A stretch of DNA of 64,000 nt from Candidatus Villigracilis propinquus. GTDB lineage: Bacteria > Chloroflexota > Anaerolineae > Anaerolineales > Villigracilaceae. The notes beneath the pieces were generated by a model, which saw only the letters and a program-made list of their open reading frames with translations, was not told the DNA's origin and searched no databases. Positions 7,262-15,356 of the stretch are shown here, piece after piece. The stretch is taken from positions 124,001 through 188,000 of the forward strand of contig JADKDM010000009.1 in assembly GCA_016714565.1 (NCBI GenBank), read 5' to 3'. The position numbers were made by a program, and so were the translations under genes. The number at the start of each line of letters is the position of its first letter. The first letter of the stretch is position 1.

Positions 7262-8245
7262 ATGAACAGCGAACTCAACATCAAATTCTGGGGCGTGCGC
7301 GGAAGTTATCCCACACCCGGCGCGGGGACGATCCAATACGGCGGCAACACGGCTTGCGTGGAAATCAACGCTGGCGGGCGCACGATCATCCTCGATGCAG
7401 GCACGGGCATTATTCCGTTGGGGCGTGAGTTGGTGAAAACAAAACGCGCGGGCGAGATCCTGCTGCTGTTCAGTCACTTGCATCACGACCACACGCAAGG
7501 CTTTCCGTTCTTCGTGCCTGCTTATATTCCAAACACAAAGCTGCACATCTACGGACCAGGCGGCACGCCTGAATCTTTGAAGCACATTCTCGAACACAAT
7601 CAATCGTCCGAGACGTTTCCTGTCAGCTTGCGGGATATGTCTGCGAGCAAGGATATTCAATCGGTGCGCGAGTCGCAGGTCATTGTTTGGGATGAAGAAA
7701 ATGTTTATTTGGCTGAATCAACTTCCAGATTAAGTGATGAGGCGGTTGTCATCCGCATTTACAAATCCCACGCGCATCCCGGCGGTGTGTATGTGTATCG
7801 CATCAGCTATCGCGGCAAGTCCATTGTGTACGCGACCGACACGGAAGGCTACATCGGCACAGATCGCAAGCTGGTGAATTTTGCGCGCAATGCGGATGTG
7901 CTCATCCACGACGCGCAATACAGCGACGAACATTATTATGGATGCCTCGCCGGATTCCCATCCACGCAGGGATATGGACACTCGACCGCGAAGATGGCTG
8001 CGGAAGTCGCCGCCTCTGCCGAAAGCGGACAGTTGATCCTGTTCCATCACGACCCTGCCTACTCTGACGAATTCGTCGCCGCGCAGGAAGTGAGCGCGAA
8101 AAATATTTTTCCAGATTCGCACGCAGCGTTTGAAGGCATGGAAATTACATTAGACCCCTCTCCCACTTTTGGGAGCCCTAAAAGGGTGCTTCGCGAAGGG
8201 GCAGGGGTGAGGGAAAGGGATGTAAAATATGTTCAGAATGGTTGA
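7262..8245 (+). CDS. MBL-fold metallo-hydrolase
   Basis: A 327-residue metallo-beta-lactamase-fold hydrolase. It starts IKFWGVRGSYPTPG, a motif typical of the cAMP-phosphodiesterase/RNase Z-like branch often fused or linked to signalling genes. The metal site is SHLHHDHTQG (~78-87), with later ligands in ATDTEG and FHHDPAYSDE. The start is set by GGAGG six nt upstream. The last ~25 residues (after DPSP) are encoded by a GAGGG-rich repeat-like stretch and look unlike the domain. The gene overlaps the CRP-family gene by 17 bp, so the two are cotranscribed. The substrate is unknown. Confidence 0.8.
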   Translation: MNSELNIKFWGVRGSYPTPGAGTIQYGGNTACVEINAGGRTIILDAGTGIIPLGRELVKTKRAGEILLLFSHLHHDHTQGFPFFVPAYIPNTKLHIYGPGGTPESLKHILEHNQSSETFPVSLRDMSASKDIQSVRESQVIVWDEENVYLAESTSRLSDEAVVIRIYKSHAHPGGVYVYRISYRGKSIVYATDTEGYIGTDRKLVNFARNADVLIHDAQYSDEHYYGCLAGFPSTQGYGHSTAKMAAEVAASAESGQLILFHHDPAYSDEFVAAQEVSAKNIFPDSHAAFEGMEITLDPSPTFGSPKRVLREGAGVRERDVKYVQNG

Positions 8246-8936
8246 ACTCAAAAAAGACGATACCCGCAACATCCTTTCGGACATTCATTTGTTCGAGGGA
8301 CTCACGCCTGCGCAATTGGACTGGGTCTCTCACCGCGCACATCGCCGTGTATTTCCAACGGGCAGGAATGTGATGATCGTAGAACAGCCCGGCGAAGCGG
8401 TGTACATCATCCTGCATGGGACGGTGAAGGTCTACACCGAGCAAGGCGGACGCGATGCGATCCTGTCCATTTTGGGGAGCGGCGATCTGATCGGCGAAAT
8501 GAGTTTGATCGATAGCGTGGGGCGCTCTGCCAGTGTGGTGACTTTGGAAGATTCGCTGATGCTGTGGATGGATAAGGTCACGTTCAATTATATTCTGGAT
8601 AACTTCCCGCCCATCGCGCGGAATTTGGTGAAGATCCTTTCAGCACGCGTGCGGCTTTCAGATCAGATGATCCAATCCCTTGCCACGCTGGATGTGAACG
8701 GACGGGTGGCGCGTCAACTGCTGGCGTTCGCAGAACGCTACGGACGCGACGCGGACGGCATGGTGAAGATCCGCATCACGCTCACGCAAAGCGACATCGC
8801 CGACCTCGTGGGCGCATCCCGCAAGCGTGTGAACCAGACGATGGTGTATTTCAAGGAAGAAGGTCTGGTGAGCATGGATGCAGATGGGCGCATCAACATC
8901 CATAGCAAAGAAGGGTTGGCGCGGTTTTGCAGCTAA
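8229..8936 (+). CDS. CRP/FNR family transcriptional regulator
   Basis: A 235-residue protein. A cyclic-nucleotide-binding domain occupies ~18-135 (LFEGLTPAQLDWV, PGEAVYIILHGTVKVY, GSGDLIGEMSLIDSVGRSASV; the GEMSL...RSASV phosphate-binding cassette is well conserved). A long dimer helix follows, and then a winged helix (~165-230) with LTQSDIADLVGASRKRVNQTMVYFKEEGLV as the recognition region. No Fe-S cysteines are seen, so it is CRP-like rather than FNR. It overlaps the MBL hydrolase gene and may control, or respond to, a signal that enzyme handles. Confidence 0.87.
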   Translation: MFRMVELKKDDTRNILSDIHLFEGLTPAQLDWVSHRAHRRVFPTGRNVMIVEQPGEAVYIILHGTVKVYTEQGGRDAILSILGSGDLIGEMSLIDSVGRSASVVTLEDSLMLWMDKVTFNYILDNFPPIARNLVKILSARVRLSDQMIQSLATLDVNGRVARQLLAFAERYGRDADGMVKIRITLTQSDIADLVGASRKRVNQTMVYFKEEGLVSMDADGRINIHSKEGLARFCS

Positions 8937-8942
8937 AATGTT

Positions 8943-8997
8943 AGACCTCCGAGTTCTTTCCCACAGGGCGCTTTGCGAAGAACTCGGAGGTCTTTTT
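8943..8997 (+). terminator. Intrinsic terminator after the CRP-family gene
   Basis: Arms AGACCTCCGAGTTCTT (8943-8958) and AAGAACTCGGAGGTCT (8978-8993) are exact complements, followed by a run of T. The 19-nt loop contains a smaller CCCacaGGG hairpin. The AGACCTCCGAGTT arm matches the terminator at 333-364. Confidence 0.8.
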
Positions 8998-9015
8998 GTA
9001 TAACGACTATTTGAC

Positions 9016-9021
9016 TATAAT
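9016..9021 (+). promoter_or_regulatory. -10 box of the thioesterase gene, near-leaderless
   Basis: TATAAT lies 7 nt before the ATG at 9029. It lies directly after the upstream terminator, so the gene has its own promoter. Confidence 0.5.
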
Positions 9022-9028
9022 CCCCTCC

Positions 9029-9448
9029 ATGACTACCTATAAATTCTTCCACCCAACAGAAGTCCGCTACGGGGATTTGGATCCGCAGGGACATGTGAAT
9101 AATTCAAAACACCTGACGTATTTCGAGCAGGCGCGCATTGCCTACATGATCGAACTGGGACTGTTCACAAAAGACCAGTCGTTCATGGAGATCGGCGTGA
9201 TCCTGGCGGACGTTCACGTCATCTACCTTGCGCCCATTTATTTTGGCGAGCACATCAAAGTTGGCGTCCATGCGTTGAAGATGGGAAACAAGTCCATGAC
9301 GTGGGCGCAAAACATTGTGGATGCAAAAACAGGCAAGGAATTAGCCAAAGGGGAAGTGATAGTGGTTACTTATGATTACAAAGATGGCAAAACAATCAAC
9401 ATCCCTCACGAATGGCGCGAGAAAATAAAGGCGTTTGAAGGAATGTAA
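9029..9448 (+). CDS. Acyl-CoA thioesterase, hotdog fold (4HBT)
   Basis: A 139-residue single hotdog domain of the 4-hydroxybenzoyl-CoA thioesterase/YbgC type. RYGDLDPQGHVNNSKHLTYFEQAR (given in pieces: YGDLDPQGHVNN ~14-25, YFEQAR ~31) carries the catalytic Asp of the family. It hydrolyses an acyl-CoA thioester; the chain length is not predictable. The start at 9029 is preferred to 8996 because the upstream codon overlaps the terminator and a -10 box precedes 9029. Confidence 0.85.
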   Translation: MTTYKFFHPTEVRYGDLDPQGHVNNSKHLTYFEQARIAYMIELGLFTKDQSFMEIGVILADVHVIYLAPIYFGEHIKVGVHALKMGNKSMTWAQNIVDAKTGKELAKGEVIVVTYDYKDGKTINIPHEWREKIKAFEGM

Positions 9449-9457
9449 AGTTATGTT

Positions 9458-9502
9458 GTGGTCTCGGTACGGGCGAGAAAAGCACTCGCCCTACTCGACC
9501 AC
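9458..9502. repeat. TGGTCGAGTAG...GAGACCA palindromic repeat, copy A
   Basis: GTGGTCTCGGTACGGGCGAG and CTCGCCCTACTCGACCAC are near-perfect inverse complements with a 7-nt loop. The repeat lies between the thioesterase and M42 peptidase genes. Related copies are at 23271-23319 and 29139-29182. It lacks a T run and is therefore not a standard terminator. Confidence 0.65.
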
Positions 9503-9531
9503 CAGTTGAAAGAAAACAAAAGGAATCTCCC

Positions 9532-10605
9532 ATGTCCCTCCCAAAAATTGACGAAAAATATTTCACCACCTTCCTAATTGACCTGCTCAACATTCCCTCG
9601 CCAACTGGCTTTGCAGAATCTGCAATTGAGTTTGTGGAGAAGGAACTGTCCAAATATAAGCAGTTGGAATTATCCCGAACTCGCAAAGGTGCGCTTGTGG
9701 CAAAGTGGAACCCTTCGACAGGCTCAGGGCGAGATGTGGAAAGTGGTTTGCCGCCTGTTGCACTGACCGCACATGTGGATACGCTTGGTGCGGTGGTGAA
9801 GGAAATAAAATCAAACGGGCGGCTCAAGTTAAGCCGAGTTGGCGGGATCCAATGGCCTTCTGTGGAAACCGAAGGCGTTTGGGTGTTCACGGCCAAAGGC
9901 GAAAAAATTCGCGGCTCGGTGTTGATCGATACAGCCTCAGGTCACATTTACAGCGGCGCAGGCGGTGATGCCACTCCGCGCAACGATGCGCACATGGAAG
10001 TCCGTTTGGATGTGCGTACGACATCAGAAAAAGAGACACGCGCGCTCGGAATCAACATTGGCGATTGCGTGGCATTCGACACACGCACCGAAGTGACGAA
10101 TGGATTCATCCGTTCGCGATTCCTTGACGATAAGGCTTGTGTGGCAAATCTCGTAGCGGCGATCAAGTCATTGGCAGATTCAGGCCAAAGTCCAGTACGA
10201 AGCGTGTACTTCCACATTTCCAATTATGAAGAGGTCGGTCACGGCGCGTCCGCAGGAATCCCTGACGAAGTGGCGGAGTTGATCTCGGTGGACATGGCTG
10301 TCGTAGGCGAAGGTCAGGAGTCGGATGAATTCCACGCGACCTTGTGCATCAAAGACAGCGGCGGCCCGTACCATGAGGGTTTGAATAAAAAGATGCGCGC
10401 GCTGGCTGAGAAGCACGGCATTCCATACAAAACAGATGTGTATCCATTTTATGGATCAGATGGTGAGGCGTTTTGGCGTGCGGGTGGCGATGTGGCGCTG
10501 TCACTCATCGGTCCCGGCATTGATGCGTCCCACAATTACGAGCGCGCCCATATGGACGGATTGAATGCCACCACAAATTGGATCATGGCGTATTTGTTGA
10601 GTTAA
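9532..10605 (+). CDS. M42 family metallopeptidase
   Basis: A 357-residue co-catalytic zinc aminopeptidase (glutamyl aminopeptidase/FrvX family). Visible metal and catalytic residues are AHVDTLG (~81), RFLDDKAC (bridging Asp, ~201), the catalytic Glu pair in NYEEVGHG (~231), ISVDMAVVG, and the C-terminal ASHNYERAH. The segment NPSTGSGRDVESG (~60-72), lying between two expected strands, is encoded by the dispersed repeat CCCTTCGACAGGCTCAGGG and is absent from typical members. The protein trims N-terminal residues of peptides in the cytoplasm. Confidence 0.85.
   Translation: MSLPKIDEKYFTTFLIDLLNIPSPTGFAESAIEFVEKELSKYKQLELSRTRKGALVAKWNPSTGSGRDVESGLPPVALTAHVDTLGAVVKEIKSNGRLKLSRVGGIQWPSVETEGVWVFTAKGEKIRGSVLIDTASGHIYSGAGGDATPRNDAHMEVRLDVRTTSEKETRALGINIGDCVAFDTRTEVTNGFIRSRFLDDKACVANLVAAIKSLADSGQSPVRSVYFHISNYEEVGHGASAGIPDEVAELISVDMAVVGEGQESDEFHATLCIKDSGGPYHEGLNKKMRALAEKHGIPYKTDVYPFYGSDGEAFWRAGGDVALSLIGPGIDASHNYERAHMDGLNATTNWIMAYLLS
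9711..9733. repeat. In-frame CCCTTCGACAGGCTCAGGG repeat inside the peptidase gene
   Basis: The 19-mer CCCTTCGACAGGCTCAGGG, followed by CGAG, is an imperfect palindrome (CCCT...AGGG) known as a recurrent dispersed motif in many bacterial genomes. Here it preserves the reading frame and adds about eight residues to a loop before the metal-binding AHVD. Confidence 0.6.
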
Positions 10606-10615
10606 AAAGGAAACT

Positions 10616-11614
10616 ATGAAACTAGATGCCGCTCTTCCCCCTGTTGCGTTGAAAGATATTCCCGCCATTGCGAAAGCCGCACAAGAGACAGGCTTCGCCG
10701 CGCTGTGGACTCAAGAGACCCAGCACGATCCCTTCCTCCCCTGCACGTTGATCGCGGAACACTCTGCAAGCATGGACTTTGGTACAGCGATTGCCGTGTC
10801 TTTTTCGCGCTCGCCTGCCAACCTTGCCTACACCGCATGGGATTTGGCAGCCCAGTCAGGTGGAAGATTCATTTTGGGATTGGGCACGCAGGTCAAGGCG
10901 CATATCGAGAGGCGCTTCGGAGTGCCGTGGCCTGAGTCCGTGACGGGGAAACTGCGCGAGCAGATTCAAGTCATCCGCGCGTTTTGGGATACGTGGCAGA
11001 ACGGCACGAAGTTGAACTTCCGCGGTGAGCAATACAAAATTACTTTGATGTCTCCTTTCTTTAATCCCGGCGCCATTGAGAATCCAAATATTCCAATTTA
11101 TATTGCGGGCGTGAATGCGGGTCTTGCAAAACTCGCGGGCGAACTGTGTGAGGGATTTCATGCGCATCCGTTCAATAGTCCACGCTATATGAATGAAGTG
11201 CTCCTGCCCGCCATTGAAGAAGGCCTGCAAAAGAGCGGACGCAAACGCAGCGACATCAGCATCTCGATGACGCCGTTCATGGCGACCACGCCCGAAGAAG
11301 TCGGTTTTGCACGGATGCAGGTTGCGTTCTACGCCAGCACGCCATCCTACAAATCCGTGATGGACTTGCACGGCTGGGGCGAGACCGCCGAAAAACTTTC
11401 AGGCTTCGCCGCCAAAGGCGAATGGGGCGAGATGCCCATGCTCATCACAGATGAAATGCTGAATGAGTTCTGCCTGATGACCACGCAGGAAAACCTGGCC
11501 GAAGACTTGAAGAAACGCTTCGGCGGCATCGCGGACAGGATCACGCTCTACACTCCCTTTGTCCCTGGCGAGAAGGATGAGTGGTGGAGAAATATGGCGA
11601 AGGCGTTCAATTAA
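10616..11614 (+). CDS. F420-dependent LLM-class oxidoreductase (TIGR03617-like)
   Basis: A 332-residue TIM-barrel protein of the luciferase-like monooxygenase family. It starts MKLDAALPPVALKDIPAIAK, followed by LWTQETQHDPFLP (~31-43), a typical start of the MSMEG_2256-type F420-dependent group. GRFILGLGTQVKAHIERRFG (~83-102) and the PNIPIYIAGVNAGLAKLAGE segment are barrel signatures. It probably uses coenzyme F420; the substrate is unknown. It follows the M42 gene by 10 bp and is likely cotranscribed with it. Confidence 0.82.
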   Translation: MKLDAALPPVALKDIPAIAKAAQETGFAALWTQETQHDPFLPCTLIAEHSASMDFGTAIAVSFSRSPANLAYTAWDLAAQSGGRFILGLGTQVKAHIERRFGVPWPESVTGKLREQIQVIRAFWDTWQNGTKLNFRGEQYKITLMSPFFNPGAIENPNIPIYIAGVNAGLAKLAGELCEGFHAHPFNSPRYMNEVLLPAIEEGLQKSGRKRSDISISMTPFMATTPEEVGFARMQVAFYASTPSYKSVMDLHGWGETAEKLSGFAAKGEWGEMPMLITDEMLNEFCLMTTQENLAEDLKKRFGGIADRITLYTPFVPGEKDEWWRNMAKAFN

Positions 11615-11669
11615 ATTTTTCCACTTATAAACCAACCCAAGTTGCTTCCTGCTCGAAAAAAAACACTCG

Positions 11670-11733
11670 CCGCAAATTACGCGAATTTTCGCGAACAAAC
11701 TCAAAAATTCGTGCGAATTCGCATAATTCGCGG
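11670..11733. repeat. Imperfect palindrome CCGCAAATTACGCGAAT
   Basis: CCGCAAATTACGCGAAT (11670-11686) and ATTCGCATAATTCGCGG (11717-11733) are inverted repeats with two mismatches around a shorter inner inverted repeat. It lies in the gap between the LLM oxidoreductase and MazG genes. The surrounding 180 bp hold nothing else I recognise. Confidence 0.55.
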
Positions 11734-11796
11734 CAAAGAACTTGATTTTTTTCTTTAAGGTAGTAACTTGCATTAAACCAAGAAAAAAGGATTTCC

Positions 11797-12126
11797 ATGA
11801 ACTTCAACGACTACCAAACCAAATCACGCGGCACCGCAAAATACCCAGCCATCGGGCACGCCGTCATTTACCCCACCCTCGGACTCGTCAACGAAGCGGG
11901 TGAAGTGGCGGGCAAGATCAAGAAAGTCTTCCGCGACAAGGACGGACAGATCAGCGCCGAAACCCGCGAAGCCCTCAAAGCCGAGCTTGGCGATGTGCTC
12001 TGGTATCTTGCGCAGGTTGCCACAGAACTTGACCTGTCTCTTGATGAGATCGCCGAATCAAATATCGCCAAACTGCTTGACAGGCAGGCACGCGGAAAAA
12101 TTCAAGGCGATGGAGACAACCGCTAA
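11797..12126 (+). CDS. MazG-like nucleotide pyrophosphohydrolase
   Basis: A 109-residue all-alpha NTP pyrophosphatase. The metal-binding motifs are LVNEAGEVAGKIKK (~30-43, ExxE) and KAELGDVLWYLAQVA (~61-75, ExxD), as in MazG/dCTPase-like enzymes that hydrolyse non-canonical NTPs. It is a short, single-domain form. It is followed after 2 nt by the zinc-ribbon/Hsp70-SBD gene, so the pair is probably one transcript. Confidence 0.85.
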   Translation: MNFNDYQTKSRGTAKYPAIGHAVIYPTLGLVNEAGEVAGKIKKVFRDKDGQISAETREALKAELGDVLWYLAQVATELDLSLDEIAESNIAKLLDRQARGKIQGDGDNR

Positions 12127-12128
12127 CC

Positions 12129-12590
12129 ATGAACCTCCAATGCGCCAACTGCGGAGCCGCCCTTGAGTCTTTTAGCGGCGTAGTCAAATGCGCCCACTGC
12201 GGGAGCATGAACCAGGTTGCCCCTGTCATCCTGGCTGAAGCGTTGCGCATCGAAACCATCAACGAAGTGGCAAGCGTACTCATCCCAAAATGGACAGCGC
12301 TTCCCGCCAGCATTACCGAAGTATTTTCCACAGGGCTTGAGAATCAAAGCTCGGTCAGCGTACACATCCTTCAAGGCGAAGGCGAGCTTATCTCCCAAAA
12401 TCGCAATATCGGCAATTTCATTTTTGACGGCATCCCACCTGCGCCGCGTGCCACCCCGCGCATTCAATTTACCTTTGAAGTGCAGGCCGATGGCCGGCTA
12501 ACCGTCACCGCTCTGGATACCGAAACTCAAAAAGAAAAAATCTTTCCCACCATGCAGCTGGAGATCAGCAAACGCCAATCTACCCATTAA
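12129..12590 (+). CDS. Zinc ribbon fused to a stand-alone Hsp70 substrate-binding domain
   Basis: A 153-residue protein with two parts. Residues 5-24 form a CxxC...CxxC zinc ribbon (CANCGAAL...CAHCGS). Residues ~38-150 closely resemble the beta-sandwich substrate-binding domain of DnaK: IETINEVASVLIPKWTALP, EVFSTGLENQSSVSVHILQG, NIGNFIFDGIPPAPRATPRI, and TFEVQADGRLTVTALD match in order the DnaK segments IETxGGVMTxLI, QVFSTAEDNQxAVTIHVLQGE, LGxFxLDGIxPAPRGxPxI, and FDIDADGILxVSAxD. There is no ATPase domain and no helical lid. It could hold unfolded peptides without ATP control. It lies between mazG and clpC. The role is inferred. Confidence 0.8.
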   Translation: MNLQCANCGAALESFSGVVKCAHCGSMNQVAPVILAEALRIETINEVASVLIPKWTALPASITEVFSTGLENQSSVSVHILQGEGELISQNRNIGNFIFDGIPPAPRATPRIQFTFEVQADGRLTVTALDTETQKEKIFPTMQLEISKRQSTH

Positions 12591-12650
12591 CTAGACCTTT
12601 GGATAGGAATTTGCAGTAAGATAGAAGAAGGTAAGGACAACACAATAAGA

Positions 12651-12715
12651 TACCAAGCTGAGGTTTCAAGCGCCCGGGGCCAAAAACCCTGATAATTGAC
12701 CCGTGAAACTTGGTA
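12651..12715 (+). other. Inverted repeat in the clpC leader region
   Basis: TACCAAG...GTTTCA (12651-12668) and TGAAAC...TTGGTA (12704-12715) can pair across ~40 nt that include a CCCGGGGCC segment. It lies ~100 bp before clpC. It is not a CIRCE or recognisable CtsR site. Its function is unknown; it may be the end of the upstream transcript. Confidence 0.35.
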
Positions 12716-12811
12716 CTTATCCTCGATCCGTAAGGAAACTCTAACCTTTTTCCTACACGGACTCCCCCCGCTTTTTGGTAGAATCACCAGCAGGAATTAC
12801 AGGAGACAACT

Positions 12812-15305
12812 ATGGCTGGTATGGAAAGATTTACACAGCGTGCAAGGCGTGTTCTCAGTCTCGCTCATCAAGAGGCTGAACGCGCTCGCCAAAACAATAT
12901 TGGAACCGAGCACCTTCTTCTCGGCTTAATGGATGAAGAAGGCGGAGTCGCGGGTCGCGTCCTTCGCGAACTCGGCATGACCTCCGAACGTGTGCGCGAA
13001 GTCGTCGCCCGCGTTTCAGGCCCTGCCGTCACCTTCGACCCCAACCGCATCGAACTCGCCCCCGAAACTCAACAGGTACTCGAATACGCCGTGGAAGAAG
13101 CTCGCCGCCTCGGTCATCATTACATTGGAACCGAACACATTTTATTGGGATTGGTTCGCGTCGAATCCACTGCGATGGAAGTGCTTCGTCGACTCGGCGT
13201 CACAGCCGACCAGATCCGCCGCCAGACCCGCCGCGTGCTGAATGAATCCGCTTCATCCTCCGCGCCGACGCCTGCTGGCCCGCAACCGACAAAATCTGCC
13301 GCTGGAGCAGCCAACCCCAAAACCCCCCTCGTCGATCAACTCGCCTCCGACTTAACCTCGAAGGCTGAAGAAAAGAAACTCGACCCCGTCATCGGCCGTC
13401 AGATGGAAATTGAGCGCGTCATTCAAATCCTCGCGCGCCGCACCAAGAACAACCCCGCGCTCATCGGTGAACCCGGTGTCGGCAAGACCGCCATCGTGGA
13501 AGGTCTCGCCCAACGCATTGTCGAAGGGGACGTCCCCGCTCCGCTGATGAACAAGCGCGTGCTGCAATTGGATGTGGGTTCCCTCGTAGCTGGCACGATG
13601 TATCGTGGTCAGTTCGAGGAAAGACTCAAAAGAATTATTGATGAGTTAAAACAATCAGGCGCGATCCTGTTCATTGATGAGGTTCATATGCTCGTTGGGG
13701 CAGGAGCCGCAGGTTCTTCCGTCGATGCAGCAAATATCCTCAAGCCCGCTTTATCCCGTGGTGAACTTCAAGTCATCGGCGCCACCACATTGGACGAGTA
13801 TCGCAAGCACATCGAATCCGATGCTGCTCTCGAACGCCGCTTCCAGCCTGTTCAGGTGGATGAACCCTCCGAAGAAGAGACCATTCAAATTCTCAAGGGC
13901 ATTCGCGGCGCATACGAAGAACATCATCACTTGGTGATCTCCGACGAAGCCCTCGAAGCTGCTGCACATTTATCGTCCCGCTATGTTACTGAAAGATTTT
14001 TACCTGACAAAGCAATTGATCTAATTGATGAATCATCGTCCCGTGTTCGCATGTACAAAAGCCCCGCCGCGAAACACGCCAAGGACTTGTTCGGTCAGTT
14101 GCGCGCCGCGCGCCAGAACCGCACCCTCGCTCAAGAGGAAGGCAACAACGAAGATGTGAAGGAATGGGAAGAGCGCGAGTTCGACCTCAACCAGCAGATC
14201 GAACGTCTGCGCACTGGTTGGGATCGCGCCAACAGCCCCGTTGTTTCCGCTGAAGATATTGCCGAAGTCGTCTCCATGTGGACGGGCGTACCGCTCATGC
14301 AATTGGCGGAAGCTGAATCTCAGCGCCTGCTCAAAATGGAAGATGAACTCCGCAAGGGCATCATCGGCCAGGAAGATGCGATCATCGCCATCTCCCGCGC
14401 TGTCCGCCGTGCCCGCGCTGGTTTGAAAGACCCCAAGCGCCCGATCGGTTCGTTCATGTTCCTCGGACCCACAGGCGTTGGCAAGACCCAATTGACCAAG
14501 ACCCTCGCCAAGTTCATGTTCGGCAGCGAAGACGCCGCCATTCAGTTGGACATGTCCGAGTTCATGGAACGTCACACCGCCGCCCGTTTGGTAGGCGCTC
14601 CTCCCGGATACGTTGGCTACGAAGATGCAGGCCAGCTCACCGAAGCCCTGCGCCGCCGCCCGTACTCCATCGTCGTCTTCGATGAGATCGAAAAAGCTCA
14701 TCCCGAAGTCCACAACATGCTGCTGCAAATCATGGAAGAAGGTCACCTCAGCGATGCGAAGGGCCGCAAGGTTGATTTCCGCAACGCCATCATCGTGATG
14801 ACCTCCAACATCGGCGCAGATGTGATCAAGAAGCAAACCTCCCTCGGCTTCGCTTTGAAGCGCGATGAAGCCACCGAGGAAAGACTCTCCTACGACGACA
14901 TGCGCAAGAAGCTGAACGAGTCGCTCAAGCGCGCCTTCCGCCCCGAGTTCATCAACCGCATGGATTCCGTGGTCATCTTCCGCTCGTTGAACAAGGAAGA
15001 CATCCAGAAGATCGTTTCACTGGAATTGTTCAAGGTCGCCGAACGCCTCAAGGATCACAACCTCGTGTTGACCGCTTCGGCTGAAGCATTGTCCTCTGCT
15101 CGCAGAGCAGGGCTACGATGCCGAGTTTGGCGCACGTCCGTTACGCCGCGTCATTCAGCAAAAAGTGGAAGACCCGCTATCTGACAAAATGCTCTCCGGC
15201 GAATTCGTTGACGGGGATTCCGTTGAAGTAAATATCAACGATGACGGTGAAATTGCTCTGGAAAAATTACAAACTCCAGCCGCAGTAGCCGAGCCAAGTC
15301 TGTAG
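12812..15305 (+). CDS. clpC: ATP-dependent Clp protease ATP-binding subunit ClpC, frameshifted near the C-terminus
   Basis: An AAA+ unfoldase of about 830 residues if one base is removed. The N domain has two repeats (FTQRARRVLSLAHQEA, TEHILLGLVRVEST). D1 Walker A is GEPGVGKTAIVEGLA and D2 Walker A is GPTGVGKTQLTKT. A short ClpC-type middle domain is present, not the long ClpB one. After AERLKDHNLVLTASAEAL the frame shifts: an extra T near 15095 replaces the expected SLLAEQGYDAEFGARPLRR by a nonsense tail ending at 15184. Reading on in the +1 frame restores the D2 small domain to a stop at 15303-15305. The shift is either an assembly error or a real truncation. RBS AGGAG precedes the start. 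A second ClpC is at 46359. Confidence 0.88.
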
Positions 15306-15315
15306 GAAAACAATA

Positions 15316-15347
15316 AGACCCTAAAGGTTTAACAACCTTTAGGGTCT
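15316..15347 (+). repeat. AGACCCTAAAGGTT palindrome after clpC
   Basis: Arms AGACCCTAAAGGTT (15316-15329) and AACCTTTAGGGTCT (15334-15347) form a perfect 14-bp hairpin with a 4-nt loop. It lacks a T run, although it may still terminate clpC transcripts. It shares the arm AGACCCTAAAGGT with 6793-6825. Confidence 0.6.
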
Positions 15348-15356
15348 ATATCACAA

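Noticed and set aside
7085..7660. A 191-codon minus-strand open frame across the MBL gene start
   Set aside because: It crosses the terminator hairpin and the ribosome site of the MBL gene and has no homology I can recognise.
14033..14836. A 267-codon open frame opposite clpC
   Set aside because: It is antisense to the D2 ATPase domain and follows from the GC-rich codon use of clpC.
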